A stretch of 64,000 nt of DNA from Copromyces sp. CBS 386.78 (GCA_030685235.1 MU839195.1:62001-126000); one strand, 5' to 3'. Positions 48,771 to 58,275 are shown, numbered from the stretch's first letter. The notes: a model not told the origin generated them from the letters alone. Program-made: numbers and translations.

Positions 48771-50549
48771 TCAGACAAGGACGATTTCCTCCATCTTCAT
48801 CTCAGAGAGCATCTTGTTCCAGCAGCTCCATTCGAGCTCTAGACTTATGTCCCCGAGCGCAAACCGCGACCGCGCCAGCGACCTCGGCGACTCAACGAAG
48901 CCCATTCCTACTCGTCGATAAGCCTTGCTGCCATCGGGCTTGTTTGCGGGTTCGACGACAAGCATGTAATCCCCGTTGCGATTTCTAACAAGCGGAATGA
49001 CATGACGCGTGAAGCCAGACGGTGGAGGGCAGCTGGGCATGTCAACCGTATAGTCGAGGGTTAGGCACCCTATGGTCACCTCTCCATTAGGTCTATAGGA
49101 ATCTGCACTGGTAGTATAAATCGACATGGCTTGATAACGGCTTCCTTTTCCCCGCCAACGATGAGCAGCGTCATACTTGCGCTCCACACAAAGCTGAACC
49201 ACGCCTATCGGTGCGCAGAAGCGAAGCTCGGTTGCCTTATTTTCTGCGGTTATGCCTCGGTCGTCGTAATAGTACCGTTCGGTGTTGGAGGACGGTAGAG
49301 AGGTTAGGGGAAAGAATTTGGCGCCAGCTATAGATGCCCAACTCCAGGAAGGGATGTTGGGGAGACCCGTCTTGGGTGAGTCAGCAAAGAGGTCTCTCAT
49401 CTCCCAAAACAGATACAAAAGTGTCCCGTGTCCATCCAGCCATATGCCGAAATGATATTCTTGATCTTTCCTGTAAGATGTTGCGAGGGCCCTTACAATA
49501 CCCTGAAGGGCAGCCAGTCTATCTGTCTCATAAGTGAGCTGCATCTTGGAATAGATCTGTATCAACCTACGCCATCCGCTGGTTACGATGTCGAACGAAG
49601 GGATATGAAACGTCACATCGTAATTGAGGTAGGCTTCCGTCTTCGCTTCTTCACGGCACTTCCAGTGCAGCGATTTCACCTCGGCCCATACAAAGCGGCG
49701 GGAGAGGCTCCATTCTTGCATCACCCAAGCGCGTTTGGACAGGGGGCATTCGTTCCACGCGTTAAACTCGCCAATGTCGGTTGGCTAGCCCGGTTCGGCC
49801 AGAAAACACGTCACATAGGATGCTTGTAGGTCTGGATTGTAGCCTTCCATGTGCGTGTAAACCCTGACGACTTTCTCCGGGTCCGGTCTTTGATGGCCTT
49901 TGAAAAGCCCTTCGGAGGAATCGCGCGCATACGCAGCTCCCAACGTGAGCGTCGCCCCTTCATAGACGGAACACATATTGTGTGCCTCCGCTTCCCAGTC
50001 TGATAGACTGTCTTGGATAATACACAAGGCATCGATCCACAGATAGCGGATTCCCAACTCTCTGGTAACCCAAACAGCGTCCGCAAAGGTTTGGGGAAGG
50101 CGATCAAATGGGATACCGGAGGATATGTAATCCTCGATGGTACCAAGCGTTGTTTGGAGCGGCCGTTTGTCGGGGGGCCCCCAACAATGACTGAGGGCAA
50201 CGTATGGAGCGCTTGGCCGTGGCGTCTCTGGGGTGGTTTCGACAAGTCTGACAAGAGGTGAATTGGGAGATCCAACATCGAGTACACGGGAGGGCAGCTG
50301 GCTCTGATCCAAGGGTGAGGTCTGGGAGTAAATTCCAAATCTTTGACCGGAGAGCGCGGTTCTGCACTTTGGATGATCACGGACACATCGCCACAGCCAA
50401 GACCTTAGTTGAACAACAGTCCCTGGTCCTCTGGCTCTGGTGTCCATACATAGAATAGGCTTTATCCACGAGACGCCCTCAGGCGAGTGGAGTTCCGTTT
50501 GAGCCACCACTTCTTGGGATGTGAAGTCATGGACGGCGCTACGATTCAT
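48771..50549 (-). pseudogene. HET-domain protein with an in-frame TAG (heterokaryon-incompatibility type)
   Basis: HET proteins of filamentous ascomycetes act in non-self recognition and cell death. From the ATG at 50,549 the frame gives an upstream segment (LRSWLWRCVRDHPKC, residues 48-62). It is followed by a clear HET domain at about residues 115-260 (APYVALSHCWGPP; RYLWIDALCIIQDSLSDW; SVYEGATLTLGAAYARDSSEGLF). TAG follows at codon 255 (49,785-49,787). The same frame then continues without any shift for 337 codons, starting with PTDIGEFNAWNECPLSKRAW, the segment that normally follows in the family, and ends at 48,771. The stop therefore sits where a tryptophan codon is likely (TGG to TAG). 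Product: 254 aa if it stops, about 592 aa if read through. The frame stays open upstream of the ATG to 50,612, so the N terminus could have been longer. An inverted-repeat element begins there. No convincing intron removes the stop. Confidence 0.85.
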
Positions 50550-50611
50550 TACTGTTAATCTGGGGGTGCAGGTAACGGTACCAGCGTGGTGCGGTTCGTT
50601 GTAAGCAAACA

Positions 50612-51421
50612 CGTTCTTTTAGAATAACCGTTCTGCTCAAGAAAACCGTTCAGCTCAGAAAAACCGTTTCAAGCAAATCCCTAGCCTCTGATTGGTTGAG
50701 TTGGTTTGGGAATGGGAGCTCTTGCCTTTTTCTTTTTTATACTACGAAATCATCTCATTTCTACTTTCTAAGGGTAAGGTAACCAAGCCCTCGGTACTCC
50801 CGATATCTAGCTCGTTACTTCCCTTTTACAACCATTACCTTCCTAAGTCTTCGTCGCCCAATCTTCGTCGCCCACCCAAATCAAACCACCACTATCGTCA
50901 TTGTCATCATCATTATCATCGTCATCGTCGTCGTCGTCGTCGTCGTCATCATCATCGTTATCGCTATCATCGTCGTCATCGTCGTCGCTATGAAAGTTAG
51001 TTGACGAAATGAAATGGGAATGCAGCCGTACCTTGTGATGTGATGGTTGTCGTCGTTGTTGTTGTTGTTGTTGATGAAAAGGATGAAGTTGGGAGAGTTG
51101 GGGAGTCGATGGGACTTTGGCATTTTAAAGTCCCTAACCTTGGTTGACGTCATCCTTTTCTCTCCTTCTTTCTCTCCTTCTTTCTCTCCTTCTTTCTCTC
51201 ATTGTACCTTCCAACCATCTTTCTTTCATCGCCCCTTCCCAAAAGGGGTGTTTCTTCAACTCTTTTAGCTCCCGCCCATCGCACATGGCGCCCCAGTTTT
51301 CCTCCAGCCAATCAAAGCCTAGGGATCCTCTTGAAACGGTTTTCCTGAGGTATACGGTTATTTTCCAGAGAACCGTTACTCTGAGCTGAACGGATGTCAC
51401 CGTGCAGTCACGGTTATCCTC
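50612..51421. mobile_element. Inverted-repeat element directly upstream of the HET gene
   Basis: The left arm (about 50,620-50,700: AGAATAACCGTT, GAAAACCGTTCAGCTCAG, AAAACCGTTTCAAG, ATCCCTAGCCTCTGATTGG) and the right arm (about 51,300-51,421) are imperfect inverted copies. Each contains several AAAACCGTT-type words, as in the subterminal regions of non-autonomous DNA transposons. Between them lie microsatellites. No clean target duplication is seen and the limits are approximate. It may have removed or replaced the original HET promoter. Confidence 0.6.
50894..51210. repeat. Microsatellites inside the upstream element
   Basis: Three simple repeats: GTC/ATC triplets at about 50,894-50,992, TTG/TCG triplets at about 51,046-51,076, and a TCTCCTTCTT decamer about four times at 51,155-51,200. 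Open frames across them on both strands are low-complexity artefacts. Confidence 0.85.
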
Positions 51422-51606
51422 AAAAAACAATTTTCTGAAGGACCGGATTCCCGGTAATGTTGCCCAAGGTTTGTGATCTTATTCTCTCCAAATCACGGAC
51501 GTACTCTAGAGGAAGTAGATAGAAAGGGTTAGTTCAATACAAGTAACAAAACACCCAGCGAATATGGGAGATAGGGAGGTGGAACTGCCGTGGCTAGTAC
51601 CTCTAG

Positions 51607-52606
51607 TTACCTAGTGTACCTACCTAGCCAAATTGGAAACATGAATTTCGCGGAATCCCGCGGCAGGATGAACGTAGCCCAGTGGATTCTGTTAGGAAGG
51701 TCACATACGGCAGTATCAATATCATCTATATGCAACGGTTGGACCACAATTGGCTCATCTGTCTCTTCGGTTCGGGCTATGTATTCGTTCAACCGGTCCA
51801 ACGTGATGACGGAGACAAGTGCCTTGCACAGGTCACACTTTTAATGAGAATCCCTCGGCGGGCAGTGCCACTTTCCTATGCGGGCAGTGCCTAACAGCCC
51901 GTATAGGGAATCTTATATAGGCATCCCTATACGGGCAGTACTATACTAATCCCTAACCTTGGAAAATGATGGTTGCTTGGCGGTTGCAACGTCGAACTTA
52001 GCGATTTGTAGCTATCGTGACAGCGATTTACAGTGCAGCCATTACGAGATTGCGCAATTTCTTTACAACACTTATTAAATACTATATAACTCTACTAAAA
52101 CAACTCGTATCAACTCAATTCCAATATTAGTACGCTTACTATATTACGCTACAGTGGGGTATCCATAAGGTAATTCGACTAGGGTGCGCAAATTAAGCCG
52201 TGTTGAACTCCTTTTTTTAGTATTTTTTTATTAAAGTAAGGTAAAAAGCAACGGCGACGGCGACGTTATTTTAATACTAAATAACTATTACTTTATAGGG
52301 TTAAGGATTAGTATGGTACTGCCCGTATAGGGATGCCTATATAAAATTCCCTATACGGGCTGTTAGGCACTGCCCGCATAGGAAAGTGGCACTGCCCGCC
52401 GAGGAAGTCTCCTTTTGATATGCATCGCAATCGAGGAGTTGTCGGACTGTCTTCCAAGCAAATTCGTAGTATCTGTGGCCAAATTTGAGAGCTTTGATTG
52501 ACGACTCGGGTCTGGTATTGATCTGGACGGCCAAATTGGAACAGTCCGCGCAAATTATCTTGAAAAGGGGAAATGTGTCGGTCTCAATGTGTTGCTATAG
52601 CGCAGG
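51607..52606 (-). pseudogene. Unidentified CxxC protein gene, split by short element 5
   Basis: The upstream part (52,606-52,412, -) reads QHIETDTFPLFKIICADC, NLAVQ and on to KTVRQLLDCDAYQK. The downstream part (51,837-51,607, -) reads CDLCKALVSVITLDRLNEYI to a TGA/TAG-bounded end at IWLGRYTR. Removing the inserted element and one copy of its 8-bp duplication joins the two parts in the same frame (DAYQK to CDLCK). The protein has two CxxC pairs (CADC and CDLC), which suggests a zinc-binding module. No start codon is seen. The frame begins after TAG at a possible AG splice acceptor, so a 5' exon may lie upstream. I do not recognise the family. As it stands it is broken. Confidence 0.6.
51846..52411. 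mobile_element. Short inverted-repeat element 5, inside the CxxC gene relic
   Basis: A 566-bp element with terminal inverted repeats of about 105 bp. The left end is GAGAATCCCTCGGCGGGCAG and the right end (inverted) is GAGACTTCCTCGGCGGGCAG. The words GCGGGCAGTGCC and CCCTATACGGGCAGTA recur in each arm. The 8-bp target duplication CTTTTAAT (51,838-51,845) / CTTTTGAT (52,412-52,419) differs by one G/A transition. Its GAGA end and 8-bp duplication connect it to elements 1-4 of the AT-rich block. The core is AT-rich without a gene. Confidence 0.85.
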
Positions 52607-52619
52607 GCATGAAAGCCCT

Positions 52620-53343
52620 TGGAATATGAGGAAAGGAAGGATTATGTGATGTAGTTGCGAATGGCAATCTTTTTTTTTTAAACCCAACGCTTCCATATGT
52701 TGGTGGCTTGATGCCTAACGGCTGCCCACGTAGTCGGCTGAATATCAAATATAAGGTACCTCTTTAAACCTAATCAGATTGCTAGCGTGGTACTTTTGAG
52801 CGACACGTACATTCTCGACTTTGGTTAGGTGGGATTCAACGATATAAGAGCTGGAAACCCGCTGGACATATATCCCTTTGGGGTATGGTCTATACGGTAA
52901 TCTTCAAGTTCGCTATAGCCTGAAGTATGTTCCACTTTCTATCCTGGTTTTGTGGCCATTTGAACCAATCATATTGTCAAGGTCGCACGTCTCTTCCCTG
53001 CTGAAAACTGGAAGAAGTCCTACGCTAACAAACAAACTAGGATTGAACTGTACATGGTGGAGCAGTAATAGGTGAGCTAAATGTAGGGTTGCACGCGCTA
53101 AACAAGAAGCACTGGAGAGCGGTTATTGACGAGTAGGATGCGAAGGATGAAGGTATGCAGGTATCAATACTAGTGTACGTATTGAAGGAAGAAGTGAAGT
53201 TCAAGGCACTCCCATCTAGAGGTATACGAATGATTCCAAAAAATAACGGTCATGATTCACCGCCAGGGCTCCAGCGCATCCTCCTATTTCCATCCACACA
53301 GCCAAACCACATGAATCGGCTACCTGGTAGGTAAGGTACCTAC
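52620..53343. other. Intergenic stretch, no gene supported
   Basis: Ordinary-composition sequence between the CxxC relic and the first secreted-protein gene. A 65-codon + strand frame (52,878-53,075) has no recognisable features. A poly(T) run lies at 52,670-52,680 and a TAAGGTACCTACTC word, frequent in this island, at 53,332-53,345. Confidence 0.5.
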
Positions 53344-53964
53344 TCAACAATAAACCCCCTCAACATGCGGACAATAATGATACAATCCCCACTCGACCTT
53401 GAAAGTCTTCCACTTCAACACATCCAAATAACATTCCATCCGTCCTTTACCCCCCACCTTGGCCTCCTTATCGATATCCTTTCCCCCATTTTTTATACCC
53501 CTGATCAAGTCCAGGATGATCATCAAGTCGTGGTTCCCGACCTTGGCCCAGCTTCCCTGGGGGTGCTGGCCCGACAGAACCGTTATTCCAAAAGCGCACG
53601 TCATATAATGCGCAACTTCGTATTGGGCGCCGTTCCAATTGGGGAACTTCCACAGGACCCCGTTGGCCTGGACGTTGGCAAGCATGGTGGTGCAGTCGCC
53701 CCATCGGGGGGAGATCCTGGAGGATTCGTCGACGGTGGAGGTGTAGTTTTTGCATTCCCAGTGGTCGCTGCGGGGGATGAGCGGGAGGGTGGGTTTGGTG
53801 GAGTTATACACAAGGTTGGTATTACTGCTGTTGTTGGTGGGAGCAATAGGGGAAAGTTCAAGATCGGTCGTGGGGAGCACAAGGGCGGTGGTCGTCGTTC
53901 CTGTGAATGCGAGCCCCAAGGCTAGTAGAGTGACTCGGAGGAAGAAGGTTGTGGTGGCCATCAT
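53344..53964 (-). CDS. Small secreted cysteine protein, Hce2/Ecp2-like (copy 1)
   Basis: 206 aa from an ATG-ATG start at 53,964. An N-terminal hydrophobic signal peptide (about residues 1-27) is followed by a Ser/Thr/Asn-rich linker with NxS/T sites. The core resembles the Hce2 domain of Ecp2-type effectors: WECKNYTS, then WGDCTTMLANVQANG, then YMTCAFGI, then KVGNHDLMIILDLI, then GGKGRMECYL and VEWGLYHYC. Six cysteines (71, 91, 123, 178, 198, 206) allow three disulfides. Family knowledge: Hce2 proteins are secreted and some act in plant or microbial interaction. The role here is inferred. The frame is intact and has no visible intron. A paralogue with the same length and cysteine pattern lies 0.7 kb upstream. 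Frames on the other strand are shadows. Confidence 0.82.
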   Translation of the reverse strand: MMATTTFFLRVTLLALGLAFTGTTTTALVLPTTDLELSPIAPTNNSSNTNLVYNSTKPTLPLIPRSDHWECKNYTSTVDESSRISPRWGDCTTMLANVQANGVLWKFPNWNGAQYEVAHYMTCAFGITVLSGQHPQGSWAKVGNHDLMIILDLIRGIKNGGKDIDKEAKVGGKGRMECYLDVLKWKTFKVEWGLYHYCPHVEGVYC

Positions 53965-54030
53965 TGTAATGGTTGAGTGAGTGTGTGTGAGTGAGTGAGT
54001 TGCTTGTGAAGCTTTTTGGGAACCTCAAGA

Positions 54031-54048
54031 GAGTATAGTATAAAATGT
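54031..54048 (-). promoter_or_regulatory. Possible TATA region of Hce2-like copy 1
   Basis: On the minus strand ATTTTATACTATACTC lies about 70-85 bp upstream of the ATG, a usual distance for a fungal TATA element. There is no other support. Confidence 0.35.
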
Positions 54049-54114
54049 TAAGAACTTATACCTACTGCCTTCCGTACTTACACATACATGGATTTCCTCC
54101 AACAGCCAGGGCAG

Positions 54115-54310
54115 GTTGCAATCCTGACTCGGATACGATGCATGACCGACCGCATGGTTCTCATTCTCCCTCGCCTTTGAAGGTCGGATTGTACCTAACA
54201 AAGGGCCTGCTGCAACATCAACCCATTACGCGGCTGGTTGGTTGTTTGTCATACATCAGGGTAGACGGGAGTATTCTTTGATGGCTGTAACAAAGCGCGA
54301 GTGGTTGGCT
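54115..54310. repeat. Duplicated upstream block, copy 1
   Basis: Contains AATCCTGACTCGGATACG, CCTAACAAAGG, ACGCGGCTGGTTGGTTGTTTG and AACAAAGCG. The same words occur in the same order and spacing at about 55,575-55,775, upstream of the paralogue. The duplication that made the two Hce2-like genes therefore included 5' flanking DNA. Confidence 0.75.
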
Positions 54311-54692
54311 TAGGCTGGGTTGGGTACCTAGGTTCAAGGTTAGGTAGGTAATTGAGAAATCTCGGAGAAGTCCATGTGTTAAGAGTGAATTGTTCTGGGG
54401 TGTGATGATGCAAATAATATGTACATATTCTGAAAGGTCAAGACTAAAGAACTGCCCAGGCGACCTCCAGTTCAGTTGGGCCAGGTCCGAACATGAAATT
54501 TTGTATTTCTCAAAATCTCAAAAGTCGTGCCTTCCCAGTTCCCACCTTCCTCCTTCAACCCAACATCGCACTTACTCTTTACAATTAAGAAGTACCAGCC
54601 CTTTCATTGAAAAACACCTAACTATTTCGCGAGAGGTGGAGATTGGGAGTCTCCGAATGCCTACCTACGTAGGGAACAGACAAAAAAATCCA

Positions 54693-55313
54693 TCATTCTC
54701 CCCAACGGTTAACACCATCTCGGTCATTAGTACAATACTGCCCATCCGGACAATAATAATACAGTCCCCAAACAACCTTGAACAGGTCGTTGTAAAGCAC
54801 CCACTGATAACAGTCCATCTCCCCTTTGCTCCCCACCCTCGCATCCCACCTGACCTTCCTGATGCCATCTTTTTTATCCACAAACACCTGGTTGGGGTCG
54901 TTCTTCTTCAGGATCATCTGCTCCGTCATCTCGACAATCTTGATCAGATCGATGTTCCCGACCTTGGTCAGGGTTCCCGCCCACTGGTTCGGCGCCGTGT
55001 CCACGCCGATGGCGCACGTGTGGTACCAGGCGAGGCGCGTCTGCGTGCCCGACGAAAACGTCCATCTTCCCCCGTTGTGGATGTTGTGCCGTAGTGTGAT
55101 GCAGTCTTGCCATATGGGGGATTTTGCAGAGGATTGGTCCGCGGTGTTCCTGTAATTCGTGCATTCCCAGTGGTTATGATCGCGGACGGTGAGGGTGGAG
55201 TTGAAGGGTTGGACCGGTGGGTCAGTGTCACCAGCGGGGAGAGCAGCAGTAGTGGTGGCTGTATGGGCTAGGAGGAGGGTGACGCGGAGGAGGGTTGTAA
55301 TTGCAATGTTCAT
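54693..55313 (-). CDS. Small secreted cysteine protein, Hce2/Ecp2-like (copy 2)
   Basis: 206 aa from the ATG at 55,313, exactly the length of its neighbour. The signal peptide is about residues 1-24 (LLRVTLLLAHTATTTAALPA), followed by a Pro-rich linker with an NST site. The core matches copy 1 segment by segment: HWECTNYRN, WQDCITLRHNIHNGG, WYHTCAIGV, KVGNIDLIKIVEM, GSKGEMDCYQW, VWGLYYYCPDGQYC. The six cysteines are at 51, 71, 100, 168, 188 and 194. A charged insert of about 14 residues (DPNQVFVDKKDGIR) before the fourth cysteine and a longer C-terminal tail distinguish it. The pair is a divergent tandem duplication with both copies open, which suggests selection for function. Expression and target are unknown. 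Confidence 0.82.
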   Translation of the reverse strand: MNIAITTLLRVTLLLAHTATTTAALPAGDTDPPVQPFNSTLTVRDHNHWECTNYRNTADQSSAKSPIWQDCITLRHNIHNGGRWTFSSGTQTRLAWYHTCAIGVDTAPNQWAGTLTKVGNIDLIKIVEMTEQMILKKNDPNQVFVDKKDGIRKVRWDARVGSKGEMDCYQWVLYNDLFKVVWGLYYYCPDGQYCTNDRDGVNRWGE

Positions 55314-55574
55314 CTCTGGTAGATGTAGGTAGTTGTGATGGTTGAGTGAAGGAGTGTGTTGGCCAAAGGGAAATGCTCTTGAGAAGGAAGAGAGTGGGAG
55401 TAAGTGCTGTAAGAAAACCGAATGGACCAGAACAGCTCGGGTACCTTAGTACCTCTAGGTACCTTTGTTGTAAGACAAAGATGATGACTGGAACGTTGTG
55501 TCACGACACATTCGATAGTACCTTAGGTACCTACTATCAAAGATTCACAAACATGTTTGGATTCAACATGTTAA

Positions 55575-55775
55575 AATCCTGACTCGGAATCGGACACGAA
55601 AAGGGCATGCAACAGACATGGTCAGATGGCACCTAACAAAGGCGTACAGCAGATACCAAGTATGGAAGGGATTACACGGCTGGTTGGTTGTTTGTTCGTT
55701 GTTTTGTAACGCGGGGGACGTGGGTAGAACTAGAACGAAAAGATTCTTTGACGGGTTAACAAAGCGGCAACTCGT
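55575..55775. repeat. Duplicated upstream block, copy 2
   Basis: Contains AATCCTGACTCGGAATCGG, CCTAACAAAGGCG, ACACGGCTGGTTGGTTGTTTG and AACAAAGCG, matching 54,115-54,310. It lies about 260-460 bp upstream of the copy 2 ATG. Confidence 0.75.
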
Positions 55776-55799
55776 TGGCTTGACCACACCATTGTACAA

Positions 55800-56571
55800 A
55801 TGAGTACAGGTAGGTGATGCGTTCCAGTGTTTTCGCTGTTGAGGTTCATGTTGCCGTCCGGGACCCGATAACTTGGATGTTGGATCTCCAGCAAAATATT
55901 CCGTGCCATCACTGTGGACATGATGCAAACCTCGAAGCAAGGGAGGCAACAATGCGGAAGACGGTTCAGGTACCAACGGGCACTAACCAGCCGTTCTAGG
56001 ACGCGGGGAGGGGGAAGGGGGCCGTATCTGACGTCGTTGCTCGTTGGAGGCTATAGAAGTTACATATGTACGAAGGCTAAGGTACCTAGGTACCTAGGTG
56101 AGCCAACAGTCAGCCATCTATTGCATCGCCTCTTACGGAAATGGAGCGAAGCGAGGTCCTCTCCACGGGAAAGTGCGAATGCCGTTCACATACCTACAAA
56201 TACCGTACCTACCGACATGGAGAAGTCCGGGAAGTGTCAGTTCCAACCGTCCCGGCAAGCGGGAAGAGGGCCATCCATGTGTGACGTTGAAGGCGAGATG
56301 ATGGAACAGAATCTTAGCCAAGTGCATCAATCGCCAGCATAATCTCGAGCGAAGCGAGGTCCCCTCCCCGGATGGGGCCGCCGGAGGCATCATGACCTGA
56401 TCGCTTCATCACTTCCATTCCATTCAATGCACAGGAACATCAAGATGTCCTTGGAACACAAGATTGACTGACATCAACACATTAAATCATTCAGCTACAT
56501 ACATAGAGGTAATCAACAATCATCACATGCAGCGAATACAGAACTATAATACACCCCTCCCTTCTTAGTCC
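55800..56571. other. Intergenic stretch between Hce2-like copy 2 and nucleotidase
   Basis: No gene is supported: frames of 60-142 codons overlap on both strands without family features. A GAGCGAAGCGAGGTCC word occurs at 56,143 and again at 56,346. A GGTACCTAGGTACCTAGGT palindromic run lies at 56,080-56,100, a word type also seen at 54,327, 55,440-55,461 and 55,522. Confidence 0.5.
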
Positions 56572-58275
56572 TTACTCCTTTCCCCCCTTACAATTGTTAC
56601 CCTTACCCTTCCCCCCGCACTTACTATAAGGCGCAATCCGTCCCTCAATCTGAACGTCCACGGGCGTCTGCTCCTTGATATACCTTACAAGAACCTCATC
56701 AAGCGTATCCAGCATCAACAAGTTATCAAACGGCTCCGAGAAGAAATTATCGCCTCCGCCAGCGACAAAGTCAATGGTGACGACCTTGTACTGCTTCTTC
56801 ATCTTCAGCTTCTTGCCGCCGATGGTGACGGCAGTCAGCGTGCCGACGCCGTTGTCGGGCGAGTTCTTGGGCTGGTACTCGATTTTGGTCCCGTGGGAGA
56901 CTTGCAGGAAAGAAGTGACGGGTTTGCCGTTGGCCTTGTTCACGCGGGCGACGATGCCGGATAGGAGGTCCCAGACCTGTTGGCCCGAGAGAGTGACTTC
57001 CACGACGGCGTTGCCGAAGGGGAAGGCGGTGAGGACTTCGCCGCGGGTGACGGGGCCGGCGTCGATGGAGGCGCGGATACCGCCCGCGTTGGTGATGGCG
57101 AAGGCAGGGGCGACACCGTCAGTAGACGAGTTGAGGCGGTACTCGAGCATGGCGTCGCAGAGGACGTTGCCCATTGTGCATTCCTGAAATTGGCAGGTGG
57201 ACTGGTCGAGCACAACGTTGGTGGTGCCGATTTCTTGCTTGGAGAACTCGTCAAAGGGAGCGCGCCACGCGTCGATCTGCGCCTGGAGAGCCTCGTCCTG
57301 CTTGGTCTCGTTGGTCAGGTGGATGGGGCCGCCGTGGTACTCGAGGATCTTGCCGTCGGCGTCGTAGGTGACGTCGATGTAGCCGAGGTACTCGCCCCAG
57401 CGGTAGGCGGTGACGATGAAGACCTCGTCGCCGTCCTTGTTCTTGACGATGGTGGGGTAAGGGCCCGCAGCGCCGGGCATGTCGCCAATGGGTGTGTGGC
57501 TGTGGCCGCCCATGATCAGGTAGAGGCCCGAGGTTTCCTTGGCGAGACGCTGGTCCTCGTCGTAGCCGATGTGGGTGATGGCGGCGATGCGCTTGATGGA
57601 GGTGGTGGAGCGGATGTGGTCGATGGTGTTCTGGACGGCCTGGACGGCGTCGGTGAACTTGGTGCCCGGGCCGGGCGAGGAGATGGAGGGCACGGTCTCG
57701 GTGGTGACGCCGATGACGGCCAGGTCGTACTCCTCGTAGATGTGGTAGGGCTTGATGGTGCGGTTGAGACGGGCGTTGTCGGAGAAGACGTTGGCCGAGA
57801 TGATGGGGAAGGTCAGGCTCTCGAGGAACTGACCGAGGACCTCGTCGCCCTTGTCCCACTCGTGGTTGCCCAGCGTCATGCCGTCGAAGCCCATCTGGTT
57901 GAGGGTCTCGGCAATCTTCTCGCCGCCGTAGTAGGAGAAGAACATGGTGCCCTGGAACTCATCGCCGACGTTGAGGAAGAGCGAGTCCTTGTGCTGAGGG
58001 CGGGTCTCGTCGATGACGGTCTTGACGCGGGCATAACCGCCGTAGCAGCCCTTGGCCGGGTTGGTGCAGTCGGTGCCGGAGGCGGAGAACTCATCGAGAT
58101 GGGCGTGGACATCGTTGATGTGGTAGAAGGAGATGTTGTAGTTGCCGTTGTCGTCGATGAAACGCTTGGAGAGCTTGCGCTCGCTGATCAGGTGGTCCTG
58201 GGCCGAAGCCAACATGCCATGGCCGCCCAAGAGCAGGAGGCCGGCCGTCGAGAGGAGCTTGCCGAGAGACGCCAT
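56572..58275 (-). CDS. Secreted 5'-nucleotidase / metallophosphoesterase (UshA/CD73 type)
   Basis: 567 aa from the ATG at 58,275. Upstream in-frame codons to 58,524 exist, but the ATG at 58,275 is directly followed by a signal peptide (residues 1-26, KLLSTAGLLLLGGHGMLASA), so it is preferred. The N-terminal metallophosphatase domain (about 46-310) has the full motif set for two metals: NDVHAHLD (Asp55, His57), GDEFQG (Asp105), GNHEWD (Asn137, His138), THIG (His235) and GGHSHT (His258, His260). The C-terminal 5'-nucleotidase domain (about 345-545) has ECTMGNVLCDAM, NAGGIRASID (Arg401) and FVAGGGDNFF (about 503-512), which in relatives hold the nucleotide. The expected reaction is hydrolysis of nucleoside monophosphates outside the cell, releasing phosphate and nucleoside. 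The tail is Gly/Lys-rich without a hydrophobic end, so it is secreted rather than GPI-anchored. No introns. The long antisense frame (56,980-58,434) is a codon-bias shadow. Confidence 0.92.
   Translation of the reverse strand: MASLGKLLSTAGLLLLGGHGMLASAQDHLISERKLSKRFIDDNGNYNISFYHINDVHAHLDEFSASGTDCTNPAKGCYGGYARVKTVIDETRPQHKDSLFLNVGDEFQGTMFFSYYGGEKIAETLNQMGFDGMTLGNHEWDKGDEVLGQFLESLTFPIISANVFSDNARLNRTIKPYHIYEEYDLAVIGVTTETVPSISSPGPGTKFTDAVQAVQNTIDHIRSTTSIKRIAAITHIGYDEDQRLAKETSGLYLIMGGHSHTPIGDMPGAAGPYPTIVKNKDGDEVFIVTAYRWGEYLGYIDVTYDADGKILEYHGGPIHLTNETKQDEALQAQIDAWRAPFDEFSKQEIGTTNVVLDQSTCQFQECTMGNVLCDAMLEYRLNSSTDGVAPAFAITNAGGIRASIDAGPVTRGEVLTAFPFGNAVVEVTLSGQQVWDLLSGIVARVNKANGKPVTSFLQVSHGTKIEYQPKNSPDNGVGTLTAVTIGGKKLKMKKQYKVVTIDFVAGGGDNFFSEPFDNLLMLDTLDEVLVRYIKEQTPVDVQIEGRIAPYSKCGGKGKGNNCKGGKE

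Noticed and set aside
49780..49870. Short intron removing the TAG in the HET gene
   Set aside because: A TAG acceptor is there, but no convincing GTRNGT donor and branch site at a usual fungal distance. Reading straight through gives the expected family sequence.
50692..51153. Open frames over the GTC/ATC triplets
   Set aside because: Low-complexity His/Arg or Thr/Met repeats on both strands, explained by the microsatellite.
55914..56342. 142-codon + strand frame
   Set aside because: The frame begins at a GTG, has a low-information composition and overlaps other frames. No family resemblance.
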